Source of the DNA: Stieleria varia
GTDB lineage: Bacteria > Planctomycetota > Planctomycetia > Pirellulales > Pirellulaceae
Direction: 5' to 3'
DNA: 64,000 nt
NCBI RefSeq assembly: GCF_038443385.1
Contig: NZ_CP151726.1
Coordinates: forward strand, 9,362,001 to 9,426,000
Shown piece by piece: positions 7,855-17,260 of this stretch. Made by a program: the position numbers and the translations under genes. Each line of letters starts with the position of its first letter. Within the stretch, counting starts at the first letter, position 1. The notes under the pieces are model-generated. The model worked only from the letters and a program-made list of their open reading frames with translations. It did not search any database and was not told the origin of the DNA.

Positions 7855-9153
7855 TCATGATGCGTTACTGGACCATTGGGTGGTGACGGTGACAAAGGCT
7901 TCGGTGAGTTGTGTGAGTTCGTCTGCGGTGATCGTCAGTGAGGGGGTGAGGTAGATGCAGTCTCCAAAGGGACGCACCCAGACTCCCGCGTCGACGAAAT
8001 GTTGCCTCAACTGATCCAGTTGGTGCAGCCTATCGACTTGGACGACCCCGATCGCTCCTTTGCAACGGACGTCGACCACATTCGAGAGATTGCGGCAGGG
8101 TTCCAGTGCTGTGACCAGTTGGGATTCGATTTGAGAAACCTGCTCCAAACGAGGCTCGGTTTCGAACAGATCGAGCGATGCGTTGGCCGCTGCACAGGCC
8201 AGAGGATTGCCCATGAAAGTCGGGCCGTGCATCAATGCTTTGCTGGGGTCGTCAGACAGGAACGCTTGATAGACCCCGTCACGGGCGACCGTAGCGGCCA
8301 AGCCGATCGCGCCCCCCGAAAGTGCTTTTCCCAGGCAAATGATGTCCGGCACCACCCCGGCTTGTTCGACCGCGAACATTGTGCCGGTTCGTCCGAATCC
8401 TGTCGCCAATTCGTCCGCGACCCACAGCACACCATGCTTGCGACAGCTGCGATCGATTTCGGTCAACACGTCCGCGGAGTGAAAACGCATACCGCCGGCG
8501 CCCTGGACCAGGGGTTCGATGAAAACGGCTGCGATCTGTTCTCCATGCCGCGTCAGGAATTCGTCGAACTGCTCAAGCCGTTCTGGCGAGTCAGGTATCG
8601 GCAGGCTGTGCTGTTGCAGCAGGGCGTCACCGAAGTGCGCGTGCATGCTGCGTTGAGGGTCGCACAATGACATCGCTCCCGTGGTATCGCCGTGATACGC
8701 ATGGGCGAATGAGACGAAACGTGTTCGTTGTCGGTCTCCGAGGTTGCGATGAAACTGAATCGCCATCTTCATCGCAACCTCCACAGCCACGCTGCCGGAG
8801 TCCGAGAAGAAGACGTGATTCAGATCGCCCGGCAGGATCGCCGCCAATCGCGTTGCCAGCGTGGCGGCCGGTTGATGTTGAATGCCTCCCATCATCACAT
8901 GTGGCATGCAGTGCAATTGCCGTGTCATCGATTCAACGATGTGCGGATGATTGTATCCGTGGCATGCGGACCACCAAGAGGCAAGACCATCGATCAACCG
9001 ACGTCGATCGGAGAGAATGAGGAAAACGCCTTCGGTCCGAGCAACAGGCGTCGGCAAGGGTGCCGTTTGCATCTGGCAGTAGGGCATCCACAAGTGTTCG
9101 CGCGAGGCGGATTGCCATGCCGGAGTGCGATCGGATGCTTTGTCGAAGCCCAT
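7855..9153 (-). CDS. bioA: Adenosylmethionine-8-amino-7-oxononanoate aminotransferase (BioA)
   Basis: PLP-dependent class III aminotransferase of biotin synthesis that converts KAPA to DAPA using S-adenosylmethionine as amino donor. BioA-type features are an N-terminal LWMPYCQMQ, a WWSACHGY stretch, VFFSDSGSVAVEVAMKMA, the acid motif ADELATGFGRTG and the lysine in CLGKALSGG that would bind PLP. Length (432 residues) matches the family. The ATG at 9153 aligns with the usual BioA N-terminus; a TTG 30 bases upstream is possible. No other bio gene is in the window, so it is a scattered pathway gene. Confidence 0.92.
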   Translation of the reverse strand: MGFDKASDRTPAWQSASREHLWMPYCQMQTAPLPTPVARTEGVFLILSDRRRLIDGLASWWSACHGYNHPHIVESMTRQLHCMPHVMMGGIQHQPAATLATRLAAILPGDLNHVFFSDSGSVAVEVAMKMAIQFHRNLGDRQRTRFVSFAHAYHGDTTGAMSLCDPQRSMHAHFGDALLQQHSLPIPDSPERLEQFDEFLTRHGEQIAAVFIEPLVQGAGGMRFHSADVLTEIDRSCRKHGVLWVADELATGFGRTGTMFAVEQAGVVPDIICLGKALSGGAIGLAATVARDGVYQAFLSDDPSKALMHGPTFMGNPLACAAANASLDLFETEPRLEQVSQIESQLVTALEPCRNLSNVVDVRCKGAIGVVQVDRLHQLDQLRQHFVDAGVWVRPFGDCIYLTPSLTITADELTQLTEAFVTVTTQWSSNAS

Positions 9154-9594
9154 GGATGGTGATTGACGGAAAGTAGAATGCAAGGGTGAGCGGTTGACCG
9201 TGGGCCGTCAGGCACCGGGCATGTTACTGTTAAGTGTAGCGGGCAGTGTGTAAGGGGTAAGGCCCGGCCACTATCGAGAACGTCCCGCTTAGGACGCAGC
9301 GGAATCAGAGAAATTCACAGAAAGTGACGTTCAATCCCAAACAGCTCAACATATCCAAACGGATGACGCTACCAAACGCCATGAGCCGTGACGCGTAAGC
9401 GGCCGGGTATTACACGCTTCGAGCATCCGTTTCAGTGCGTCAAACCCGTGGCCTGACGGCCAGTGGCTCTGGGCGTATGACACCACGGAGCGTTTGTGCT
9501 AAGCGGGACGCTCGCTTGCGTGTCGCGGCTCACAAAGACTTGGTCGAAAGATGCGGGCCTGTAGGTTCAGTGCGGGGAATTCTGGCGAATCCCA
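9154..9594. other. Intergenic region with long-range inverted repeat
   Basis: No gene. The 12-base arm CGTCCCGCTTAG at 9281-9292 is exactly inverted at 9499-9510, with 206 bases between. The interior includes GC-rich palindromic pieces around 9387-9411 and 9450-9470. The arrangement looks like a non-autonomous mobile or REP-type element in the space between bioA and the glycosyltransferase gene, both on the minus strand. Confidence 0.5.
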
Positions 9595-10812
9595 TTACGA
9601 AGAGTGAAGCGGGGTCGGACGATTTTCGGTGCGGGGTGTGTTCGCTGAAGTTCGCATGCGTCGGTACGAGAACTCGGAGACGGGATCGTTTAACATTTGA
9701 TCCAAGCTGCGATCCAATTCGGCGGGATCGATCCGTACGTCACCGTGATGGACACATTGTTGCGGATTCACCCTGTCGGAAAACGCGTAGTAGTAATCTT
9801 GGCCAGCAGCGGTCGCGAGTGTGACGTAGCAGTTGGGGGTCAGGTCGACGCGATCGCGAATCTCCAAAACGCGTCCAGCGGGCGGCATCGCGATCATGTT
9901 GGTCAGCCCGGCTCCGTGGATCGACACCAGATGACTCGTCGATGAAAACAACTCGACTTGTTCACGCCACGAATATGAATCGGCCGCCACACTGTCAAAA
10001 CGGTGATTCGTCAAAACGGATGCCAATTCGGCTTCGTTGACCACCCGACGCCGGTTCGCGTCTCGGCGACTGAGGAAGACTCGCCGCGTGCATGGGGCTG
10101 CAGTGCCATCTGTTGATCCAGCGCTGACATGCTTCCAAAAACGATCTCGCATGGCGTCGATCAAGTCCGGGCGAAAGGTTCCCGTGACTGCTGCATGACT
10201 TGGCAACACAAGTTCATCGCAGTGAACACGCTGAAATCGACTGAGCTGCCGAACGTCGGCCAGATCAAATGCGTCGAGACTGTCCCGGATGAACCCGTAG
10301 CGTTTGGCTGCAGCGGGCAACAACAACGTCAGCTCCGCCGTCGATCGGACTTGCTCGGCCAACAGCAGCCTCGGTAGTGCATCGCAGATCCAGTGAAAGT
10401 ATCCACAGCTCCAGTTGTCTGTGATGCAGAGGGCGGGGTTCGTCATGCGAGATTTTGGGCGAACCAGCGATTCGGCAAATGCTCGCCAATGTTTCCTGCG
10501 TCGATAGAACTCCGCGGGGCCGTCGTCGGTGGCGAAGCATTCGCGGAGGTATTCACCTTGCCATCGGATCGGGCCACGACCGGGCACCGTGATTTGGTGA
10601 TACGTGGTTACCGAAGTTTCCGGCAAGGCACAGCCGCCCGCGAGATTGTCAAACATCCAGTCATCGACGGGCTGGATGTTTTTGGGCGGACGAATCGGAT
10701 AGTGGCTTGCAGCGTCCAACGCATCGATCGAATGGCCAATGCTGGGGCGGCCAATGCTGGGGCGGCCAGCAGACGAGCGTTTTTGGGGCGAGGAGCAGGG
10801 GAGCCGATTCAT
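9595..10812 (-). CDS. Glycosyltransferase family 61 protein
   Basis: A 405-residue protein of the GT61/DUF563 type. Conserved features are NWSCGYFHWICDALPRL near residue 140, the segment RRVFLSRRDANRRRVVNE, and SHLVSIHGAGLTNMIAMPPAG with the GAGLTN motif near residue 305. Such enzymes transfer sugars in capsule, exopolysaccharide or glycoprotein assembly. The N-terminal 30 residues include a recent 15-bp tandem duplication (10734-10763, giving GRPSI twice). No other polysaccharide gene is adjacent, so the acceptor is unknown. Confidence 0.85.
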   Translation of the reverse strand: MNRLPCSSPQKRSSAGRPSIGRPSIGHSIDALDAASHYPIRPPKNIQPVDDWMFDNLAGGCALPETSVTTYHQITVPGRGPIRWQGEYLRECFATDDGPAEFYRRRKHWRAFAESLVRPKSRMTNPALCITDNWSCGYFHWICDALPRLLLAEQVRSTAELTLLLPAAAKRYGFIRDSLDAFDLADVRQLSRFQRVHCDELVLPSHAAVTGTFRPDLIDAMRDRFWKHVSAGSTDGTAAPCTRRVFLSRRDANRRRVVNEAELASVLTNHRFDSVAADSYSWREQVELFSSTSHLVSIHGAGLTNMIAMPPAGRVLEIRDRVDLTPNCYVTLATAAGQDYYYAFSDRVNPQQCVHHGDVRIDPAELDRSLDQMLNDPVSEFSYRRMRTSANTPRTENRPTPLHSS

Positions 10813-10915
10813 CGAAAAACATTCCGGGCGGATTCTTGAGAACCAATCACACCCGATAGATCAATCGGCTCGGGATGGCAAGACAGATTTGGGATCTGAA
10901 AGGCTGGGCAAAATC

Positions 10916-11725
10916 TCAGCGGCGTTCTCGCAGTTCCTGGACTTCACGTGTCAGACGCTCCAGGTGTTCTCGCATTTCAATGATTTGGCGGGTCAGATCA
11001 TGCATCTTTTCTGGACGCACGGCATCGGGAGAGCCTGGTCGATGAATCAATCGCTGAGGAGGTGGGATGGCACCAGGAGGACGGTTTTCGTGCGGTGCGT
11101 TGACGCGTGGCGGCGCGTTGTCTCTTTCGTGATGTCGACTCTCGTGCTCGCGGAGTTCCCGTGCGGTGGCCTCGATCCGCTGCTGGATGTGATGGGCGAC
11201 ATCGGGCATCCCGGCGTGATGCAAGTGTTCGAGGGCTTGTTGCATGTGTTGCAGACGTTGGCGAATCTCGTGGGCGGGATTGTCATGTCCAGGTCCGTGT
11301 TGGTTGGGTCCGTGGTTTTCAGGTCCGCGGTTTTCAGGTCCGCGGTTTTCAGGCCCGTGATCAGCGTGCTCGTGGTCGCCATGCTCGTGCTGATCGGGAT
11401 CGTGGTGGTCACCGTGCTGGTCGACATTGAATCGGTGGGCCAGGTGTTCCAGTTCTCGACGCATGTCTGCTGCGGCGTGCTCCAGTGTTTCGGCGGCGAA
11501 CCGGTTGCCGTTTTCGCCTAACTGTCGGGCGCCCCTGATACAAGCTTCCACGCGCTGCTCCAATTCACGTTTCTCGTCGTGCATGCGTTCCATCCGGGCT
11601 TCCTGATCGCGATCATTTCGGTCGTCATCGGCGCGGACATGAGAATTCTTGGAAAGCCCGATTGTCCCCAACAACAGGACAACAGCAAAGCAAATGCGGA
11701 GCGGCATGGAGTGTGGGCAAGGCAT
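10916..11725 (-). CDS. Secreted His-rich coiled-coil protein
   Basis: Signal peptide MPCPHSMPLRICFAVVLLLG followed by a charged region predicted to be helical (residues about 35-105), a His/Asp/Glu-rich linker (DQHGDHHDPDQHEHGDHEH), a block of pentapeptide repeats (GPENR, GPENR, GPENH), a second helical stretch (EIRQRLQHMQQALEHLHHAG) and a C-terminal coiled coil rich in Glu and Arg. The repeats come from a 15-bp tandem triplication at 11311-11355. The His-rich stretch could bind divalent metals. No family was recognised. A TTG start at 11776 and an ATG at 11707 are also possible. Confidence 0.65.
   Translation of the reverse strand: MPCPHSMPLRICFAVVLLLGTIGLSKNSHVRADDDRNDRDQEARMERMHDEKRELEQRVEACIRGARQLGENGNRFAAETLEHAAADMRRELEHLAHRFNVDQHGDHHDPDQHEHGDHEHADHGPENRGPENRGPENHGPNQHGPGHDNPAHEIRQRLQHMQQALEHLHHAGMPDVAHHIQQRIEATARELREHESRHHERDNAPPRVNAPHENRPPGAIPPPQRLIHRPGSPDAVRPEKMHDLTRQIIEMREHLERLTREVQELRERR
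11311..11355. repeat. 15-bp tandem triplication
   Basis: Three contiguous copies of C-G-(T/C)-GGTTTTCAGG-(T/C)-C occupy 11311-11325, 11326-11340 and 11341-11355. They encode the pentapeptide repeat of the His-rich protein on the minus strand. Confidence 0.92.
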
Positions 11726-11898
11726 TAGTTGGTTCACTCTTGGTGGGAGAGGGAGGGAAACGACTGATACGCTCAATGTAGCATCGGGATGGTGGCAGCA
11801 GTGCCGACCGCGTCGGTGTTCCTTTGAGAGCGGATCAGTTAATCTACTAGGCGACGGAAATTCTGGTGAATCCCATTACTTTGAGGATCAGGATTCAA

Positions 11899-12426
11899 GT
11901 GTCCAAGTTTGTCATTCTAGAACACCGCATCGGCCCCGGTTTTGCTCGCAATCCGGATAGGATCACGCCGGATAGGATCACTCAAAATGCCGTGCATTGG
12001 GACTGGATGTTTCAGACGGGAGACGTCCTGAGGACCTGGGCAACCGATCCGATCGCCGGTCTGGCGGATGCAGTGGAGTGCTGCGACGAGGCGGGCGCTG
12101 AGCGACCCGCATTGTCTGGAGTCAATGTAGCACAGCGACTGGCCGACCACCGGATCGCGTATTTGACGTTGGAAGGGGACATCGGTCGGCAGCGTGGAAC
12201 GGTTCGACGAATTCTGTCGGGAGTGTTCGGTCTACTATCGGATGAGCCGGATCGCTTTTCGGCGGAATGTTCACTGGACAGGCGTGTCGGACGACTGGCC
12301 ATCGAGTTTCACCGAAGCGTTCCAGAGCGATCAGACGAAGTGCGTGACGCTGATCGCACTGCGTCCGATGCAGAATCGCTATGCGAGTTGTTGTGGGAAC
12401 TCGACTCCGAATCGTCACCGGATTGA
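11899..12426 (+). CDS. LigD phosphoesterase-like small protein
   Basis: About 175 residues. The start VSKFVILEHR, then HWDWMFQTGDVLRTWA and LADHRIAYLTLEGDIGRQRGTVRR, follow the pattern of the 3'-phosphoesterase (PE) domain of bacterial LigD, where EH..., HWD... and DH... residues bind metal and substrate. Stand-alone PE-like proteins of this size exist; activity on DNA ends is not proven for this branch. The GTG at 11899 is chosen because AGGA lies about 8 bases upstream; a GTG at 11866 is also in frame. Residues 20-29 (PDRITPDRIT) come from a 15-bp tandem duplication at 11953-11982. Its last 118 bases overlap the convergent minus-strand gene. Confidence 0.65.
   Translation: MSKFVILEHRIGPGFARNPDRITPDRITQNAVHWDWMFQTGDVLRTWATDPIAGLADAVECCDEAGAERPALSGVNVAQRLADHRIAYLTLEGDIGRQRGTVRRILSGVFGLLSDEPDRFSAECSLDRRVGRLAIEFHRSVPERSDEVRDADRTASDAESLCELLWELDSESSPD
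11953..11982. repeat. 15-bp tandem duplication, two copies
   Basis: CCGGATAGGATCAC followed by G or T occurs twice in a row and encodes PDRIT PDRIT in the LigD-PE-like protein. Confidence 0.92.
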
Positions 12427-13211
12427 TCTAAAACAAGCATCGTGGCACCGGGCAACATCGTCAAACCCAGCAGTTCGTGTTCCGCGATGGAAACGAACCG
12501 ATGGACACGGCCCTGAGGTTGAAAGGACGCTTCCGCTTTGGGGCCGGTGTGACCTGCAACACTGAGAATGCCATCGGTCATTTGGACGGACTCCACCACA
12601 ACGGGACTGACGACGTATTTTGGATGATCTCTGGGAACACTGATCAGTGCGACGGGACCTTCGTCAGTCAGGTCCCATTTGACATCGACATCCCCCTTGG
12701 CGGCTTCGTTGGTGATGTTGTCGAGAAAGCGTTGCATGGGCAGCGGCAGTGCGCCCGCACGTAGATTGCTGATCTGAACAGCCAGCAAGTTGGCATGCTC
12801 TGTTAGCTTCACCGACACCTGGAAAGAAACCACGGTATCGATTTTGCGATTCTGGTATTTCGCCGCCACCAACATGTGGTCGTCGCGGATCAAAATGCGA
12901 GGGTCGCTGACGCCGCGTGTCAGCAGGATAGGAAACTTGCGAGGCAGCTCCTCCAGCAACCAAGCGTTGATTTGTTCATCGCTGAACTTTGCCCGCCAGG
13001 AGCCGCTCTTTGCCGCTTGACTCTGAAGCTCCTCGACGTTGGCGGTCAACTCTGAACTCGCCTCTGCCGTTTCCACCGGCATCCGCTCGATCGCTTCGGC
13101 GTAAAAGTCAGGAACTTGTTGAGTCTGGCGATGAGCCCAATAGAGAACCCCCGCACCCACGATGCCTATTAGCACGAGGGTCATCACAATGCGTTTGATC
13201 CATCGCCACAT
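12309..13211 (-). CDS. Single-pass membrane protein of unknown function
   Basis: A 300-residue protein with an N-terminal transmembrane helix (residues 8-25, VMTLVLIGIVGAGVLYW) and a large exported domain with regular beta-rich sequence (PRILIRDDHMLVAAKY, VVSFQVSVKLTEHANLLAV). No named family was recognised. The last 40 residues are Ser/Asn/His-rich low complexity and are read antisense to the end of the LigD-PE-like gene. The stop of the large secreted-protein gene upstream on the same strand is only 8 bp away, so the two are probably one operon, with this gene second. Confidence 0.65.
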   Translation of the reverse strand: MWRWIKRIVMTLVLIGIVGAGVLYWAHRQTQQVPDFYAEAIERMPVETAEASSELTANVEELQSQAAKSGSWRAKFSDEQINAWLLEELPRKFPILLTRGVSDPRILIRDDHMLVAAKYQNRKIDTVVSFQVSVKLTEHANLLAVQISNLRAGALPLPMQRFLDNITNEAAKGDVDVKWDLTDEGPVALISVPRDHPKYVVSPVVVESVQMTDGILSVAGHTGPKAEASFQPQGRVHRFVSIAEHELLGLTMLPGATMLVLDQSGDDSESSSHNNSHSDSASDAVRSASRTSSDRSGTLR

Positions 13212-13219
13212 GCAGGGCC

Positions 13220-16200
13220 TCAGAATCTAAGGGGAGTTGGTAACCAATTCTTGATACGTTCTGCCACGGTCGCTTGTTCACTGGAGGCCCCCGGTGATCG
13301 ACCGTCACCTGGTTCGCTGGCGCTGTTGGTTCCCTGGGCAGGCGGGGCTGCCTGAGTGGTCGGGGGGACGGGCTCGGTGTTGATCAAATGCCGGGCCCAT
13401 TCATTCTGCAACAAACGTGCCGCGTGTGTGAGGTCTCCGTGTTGTAAACCCTGCATGGCCAAAAAGGCTTTTCCTTGCAGCTCGGCCCGCTCATTTTGCA
13501 GCGGGAACCAATCGTGCAAGTGCACATCGTCGATCCAGACTTGACCATGCGACAGGCTGTCTATGGTCAATCGTAGCGAGTCCACCCGTTCCGGGTCCAG
13601 GTTGGACACTTCCAAAACCAACGTTCTGGGTTGCCATTGTCCGTTGAGTGGCACGAGTATTTCATTCGCAAAACGAATGGGTCGGCCATTCTGATTGGCT
13701 TCGATCGAGACCCGTAATCGGTGCTGTTGGTCGCCGCTGCGCATCGCACCTCGACACGCCAGCGACACGGCCAAACGTCCGGTGGCAGGAGGCGAAATGG
13801 TTTCACTGACGATCCAAGTCCGACCGAGTCCCTGAGAATCGGTGGTCATCCGTACCGACTGTTTCCCCTCCACGGCCTCGCCGGTGTCCAAGACGACGGA
13901 GTCGAGTGGATGCTGGGTATGCATCCATCCTGGCACTCCGACCGCGCCAGATCGCTCGAATCCTCCGTTGGACAGCAGCCCACCGTCGGCTGGTTGCGCG
14001 AGTTTGGCAATGCGTTGGATGACGGCTGCGACATGGCTGGAGATCGCTGCACGCGTGCTGGGGTCATCGATGTCAGGACTCTCCCATCGCGTCAAAGGCA
14101 TACGGACAATCGTGCCCGTTTCGGTCGCATCAACGGGCAGCGACAGCACGCGAGTTTCGGATGGACCCAGTGTCACGACAATCGGATCGACCTTTCGACC
14201 GACCGCATTGATCGCTTGCGCTGCGAGCTCGGCACGCTGCAAATTGCTCATTGCAGGAGTGTCCTCATTCAGTGCTCGTGTCCAGTTTCCGTCGTCGGCT
14301 CTCGGATGCAGCACCATGGTGTTTTGCCAAGGTGTCACGTTGCAAATCCAAACCAGCAACTGGTTGTTGTGATACGCGAATCGCAGTTGAACGGTTTCGT
14401 TTTTCTGATCGGTCGGTGACATCGAATGCATCGGACCGACCGGCAATTGTTGATACCAACTCAGCAAGTCCAGGATTTCGGTGTCGATGCTGCTCAAATC
14501 GCCGGAGGAATCGACCACCACCATCACGGGATCATGAAACCGGATGGCTTGATTGATGTCGTGCCGCAAGCTCTCGGAATGTTGCCAGCAAGGCGAACCG
14601 GAGTCACTGGCACAAAGCCCCAGTCGCACCGCGGTGGACAGAGAACCCGTGAGTTCACTTTTTTCTGTAACCGTTTTGGGCTCTGCATTCAAGTCGCCCA
14701 TCCATGGATCGGTCGCATGTCGCCGACGATCCGCCATCGCGATCAGTCTGCCATGAGCGGCTGCCCCGGCTTGACGTTTCCACTGCACGAATCCCTCGGG
14801 TCTCGTCGAGAGAATCGTCGTGGCGTGGTCGGGTAATTGATTGGCGATCGATTGATAGAATTGGTAGCTGGTTTCTCGGATCCATTGCTGCAGGACTTCT
14901 TTGCCGGAACGCTGGACCCAAGCGGCCAGACCGGCACTCTCCGTTGGCACACTACCCAAGCCACCCGGCAATACGCTCGCTTGCATGACACCGGATTTCG
15001 CAAACCGTTGCAGCGTCGCGAAGTCATGGGCGTCTGATTCAGCAGGCAAAGAAAGGTCGTTTCCGTCGTCCGTTTGTAAAATAACACCTGCAAAGGAGGT
15101 TTCTGATTGGATGGGTCCGACCGCATCCATTACAAAACGCTCCAACTCTCGACGCACGGTCGGATGCAGCAAGTTGTAGGCAACCGGTCGGCCACTGCCT
15201 GATCGCAACAGGCCAGACGCCGCCGGATTGGTTTCCAAGCCCTGTTGCCGCAAATGCTCCAGTCGTGTCAGCCGAATCTGAGTACTCACATCCACGTAAC
15301 AGGCCAATCCAAACTCGCTCATCCAACGAGCAAAGCAGGCTGTACGATACGCATCGTACTGATTCTGTTCACGCGAGGGAGTACATGAGTTGGTTTCAAA
15401 CCACACTCGCTGGTTGTCATTGACGGGCAATGAAATCGCGTTGTACCCGGATGCAATCGCGTGGTTGGCGACACGCTTCGACGCCACCCAGTATCGATAC
15501 ATTGCAACGGTCGATGGATGTAGGTTTTGGTCGGAGATGCGTTGGGCAGTGTCAGTGGTGATCGATTCCGGCCATGACAACCCCTTCAGACGAAAAACGG
15601 CAACACGACCGGTGTCCAGCGAACCGCCAGAGTTGGTTGCCTGTTCCGAAGAATGAGTCAGATCCTCTGGACCTGATGCCACGGTGATCGACACGAACTC
15701 GATGCTTTGCGATGAACTGCGGTTGACGATCCGAATGAACTCGTCCCCATCGCGTGGATAGTGCACGAACGAAAACTCGTCCCAAGCGGACGACGATGTT
15801 TCACTGATCGATAGCAACCGGTGAGGACTATCGAGCGACTGACTGGGCAGAATCAGTTGCTGGACCGGGAGATCGAAATCGTCGCGGTTGGAGATCTCCA
15901 CCGATGCATCGATTTGCTGGCCAGATGGAACGCGCAGGGTGATTCGGTGCGGCGAGAATCCTTGCCGATGTGGCAGCTTTGCCGAGTAGGTTTCTTGGGG
16001 GGGCAGCACCGAGACCGGTGTGCCGGCACGCTCAACAGATGGCAGTTGACGTTTCTTGACGATGCCATTGCCGGGAATCCATCGGGTTGCGGACTCTGGC
16101 AACCATTGCGAGATCTCCCAGTCGCTGTGTTTCGCAGGATGAATCGTCGCCAGCGTTTGCCAAACGATGCTGTCTTTCAGCGTGCTTTGCACCGACGATC

Positions 16201-17170
16201 TCGCCGCATCGTTCCCAGGAGCGGCAAACACGATCAGCGGACGGCGAAGCTCCATCAGGGTTCGTTTTTGACCACGCAGCCGAGAGAGCAGGTTCCCCGA
16301 ATCATCTGTCATCACGCGACAACGTATTTCGTAAACGCCGGGCTGGTCCGGTGCGACTTCGTCGACCCTGATCGGACGGCCGTTGCCGAATGCGTCGATG
16401 GCAACCTTTGTTTCTTCTGCAACGACCGTTCGTCCATCGTCGACTCGGATCAGTTCGTATCGCATCGAGACGTCTTGCGAAGGCGCGGTGAGCAACGACC
16501 GAATCTCAACGAACACCGACGCGGATTGTTCCGCTGAGAGCAAGGGCCATGTCGGCGCGTCACTGGTGATGCGAATCACGTCTTCGGCAATCCTGCCGAT
16601 CGACCACTGCAAGCCGCTGTTGTCGGCAGTGGATACTAAGGGCTCGGCAAGCAATTGAGCGGCCGTTGTGGTGGTCGGTGGTATCGCTTCGGCACCGGGC
16701 ACGACCGGACGAAACGTCACTGTGAGGGGTGTCTCCGGCGGACCTTGAAAAACAAATCGAGTGCGACCCGACAACGTCAGAGCGTCGCTGCGAAACGACA
16801 ATGATTTGCCATCGGCGCTCAACATCAACGCCCCGGTCGAACTCTCGTCCTGGCTCGCGTTGATTACTTTGGTGAAGATCGCGCTGGGCGAATTGACCGA
16901 GACGGTGAACTCACACGCTCGGGCTTGAGGAGATTGCCATGCCAATTGCAGTTCCGCATCGATCGCATCACCGATCTGCGACTCACTGCGCAGTGGCGGC
17001 GACTGGCCCAACACACGGTTTGGCGAAACGATCCCCAGCAATACGAGGAAAACGAACGGACACACCGCAACCATCGCCCCACGGCGAAGCGGCGCGACCG
17101 TTTGTCGCCGATAGATCAGACATCCTTGTCCATGCATTCCGAAGAACCCTTGAGAGATCCAGCGTCGCAT
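13220..17170 (-). CDS. Very large secreted protein with glycoside-hydrolase-like region
   Basis: About 1316 residues. An N-terminal hydrophobic segment (near residues 35-55) is a likely signal peptide. The first half is beta-rich, with Ig-like or carbohydrate-binding character. The middle (about 555-800) resembles the barrel of glycosylhydrolase-like proteins of the GH10/DUF4015 kind: YRYWVASKRVANHAIASGYN, WMSEFGLACYVDVS and FAGVILQTDDGND. The C-terminal part (about 1090-1230) has the look of a carbohydrate-binding module (NGGFERSGAVGVPGW...WIDDVHLHDW). It may act on polysaccharide outside the cell, typical of marine planctomycetes, but catalytic acids could not be identified with confidence. 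The ATG at 17170 is used; a TTG lies 9 bases upstream. Confidence 0.6.
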   Translation of the reverse strand: MRRWISQGFFGMHGQGCLIYRRQTVAPLRRGAMVAVCPFVFLVLLGIVSPNRVLGQSPPLRSESQIGDAIDAELQLAWQSPQARACEFTVSVNSPSAIFTKVINASQDESSTGALMLSADGKSLSFRSDALTLSGRTRFVFQGPPETPLTVTFRPVVPGAEAIPPTTTTAAQLLAEPLVSTADNSGLQWSIGRIAEDVIRITSDAPTWPLLSAEQSASVFVEIRSLLTAPSQDVSMRYELIRVDDGRTVVAEETKVAIDAFGNGRPIRVDEVAPDQPGVYEIRCRVMTDDSGNLLSRLRGQKRTLMELRRPLIVFAAPGNDAARSSVQSTLKDSIVWQTLATIHPAKHSDWEISQWLPESATRWIPGNGIVKKRQLPSVERAGTPVSVLPPQETYSAKLPHRQGFSPHRITLRVPSGQQIDASVEISNRDDFDLPVQQLILPSQSLDSPHRLLSISETSSSAWDEFSFVHYPRDGDEFIRIVNRSSSQSIEFVSITVASGPEDLTHSSEQATNSGGSLDTGRVAVFRLKGLSWPESITTDTAQRISDQNLHPSTVAMYRYWVASKRVANHAIASGYNAISLPVNDNQRVWFETNSCTPSREQNQYDAYRTACFARWMSEFGLACYVDVSTQIRLTRLEHLRQQGLETNPAASGLLRSGSGRPVAYNLLHPTVRRELERFVMDAVGPIQSETSFAGVILQTDDGNDLSLPAESDAHDFATLQRFAKSGVMQASVLPGGLGSVPTESAGLAAWVQRSGKEVLQQWIRETSYQFYQSIANQLPDHATTILSTRPEGFVQWKRQAGAAAHGRLIAMADRRRHATDPWMGDLNAEPKTVTEKSELTGSLSTAVRLGLCASDSGSPCWQHSESLRHDINQAIRFHDPVMVVVDSSGDLSSIDTEILDLLSWYQQLPVGPMHSMSPTDQKNETVQLRFAYHNNQLLVWICNVTPWQNTMVLHPRADDGNWTRALNEDTPAMSNLQRAELAAQAINAVGRKVDPIVVTLGPSETRVLSLPVDATETGTIVRMPLTRWESPDIDDPSTRAAISSHVAAVIQRIAKLAQPADGGLLSNGGFERSGAVGVPGWMHTQHPLDSVVLDTGEAVEGKQSVRMTTDSQGLGRTWIVSETISPPATGRLAVSLACRGAMRSGDQQHRLRVSIEANQNGRPIRFANEILVPLNGQWQPRTLVLEVSNLDPERVDSLRLTIDSLSHGQVWIDDVHLHDWFPLQNERAELQGKAFLAMQGLQHGDLTHAARLLQNEWARHLINTEPVPPTTQAAPPAQGTNSASEPGDGRSPGASSEQATVAERIKNWLPTPLRF

Positions 17171-17260
17171 TGCTTGCAATTGCGCGACACTGCCATCGGC
17201 GAGAGTAGCTGTTGGCCGGGTGACGCGTAAAGATTGAATCTGTGTTCACATCTGTGTTCA

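Noticed and set aside
7999-8670. A 223-codon plus-strand frame opposite bioA
   Set aside because: It is a shadow of the BioA frame, which carries complete PLP enzyme motifs.
7855-9153. bioA as the aminotransferase of the PKS pathway
   Set aside because: It is more than 30 kb away and has BioA-specific features, so there is no reason to link it with the cluster.
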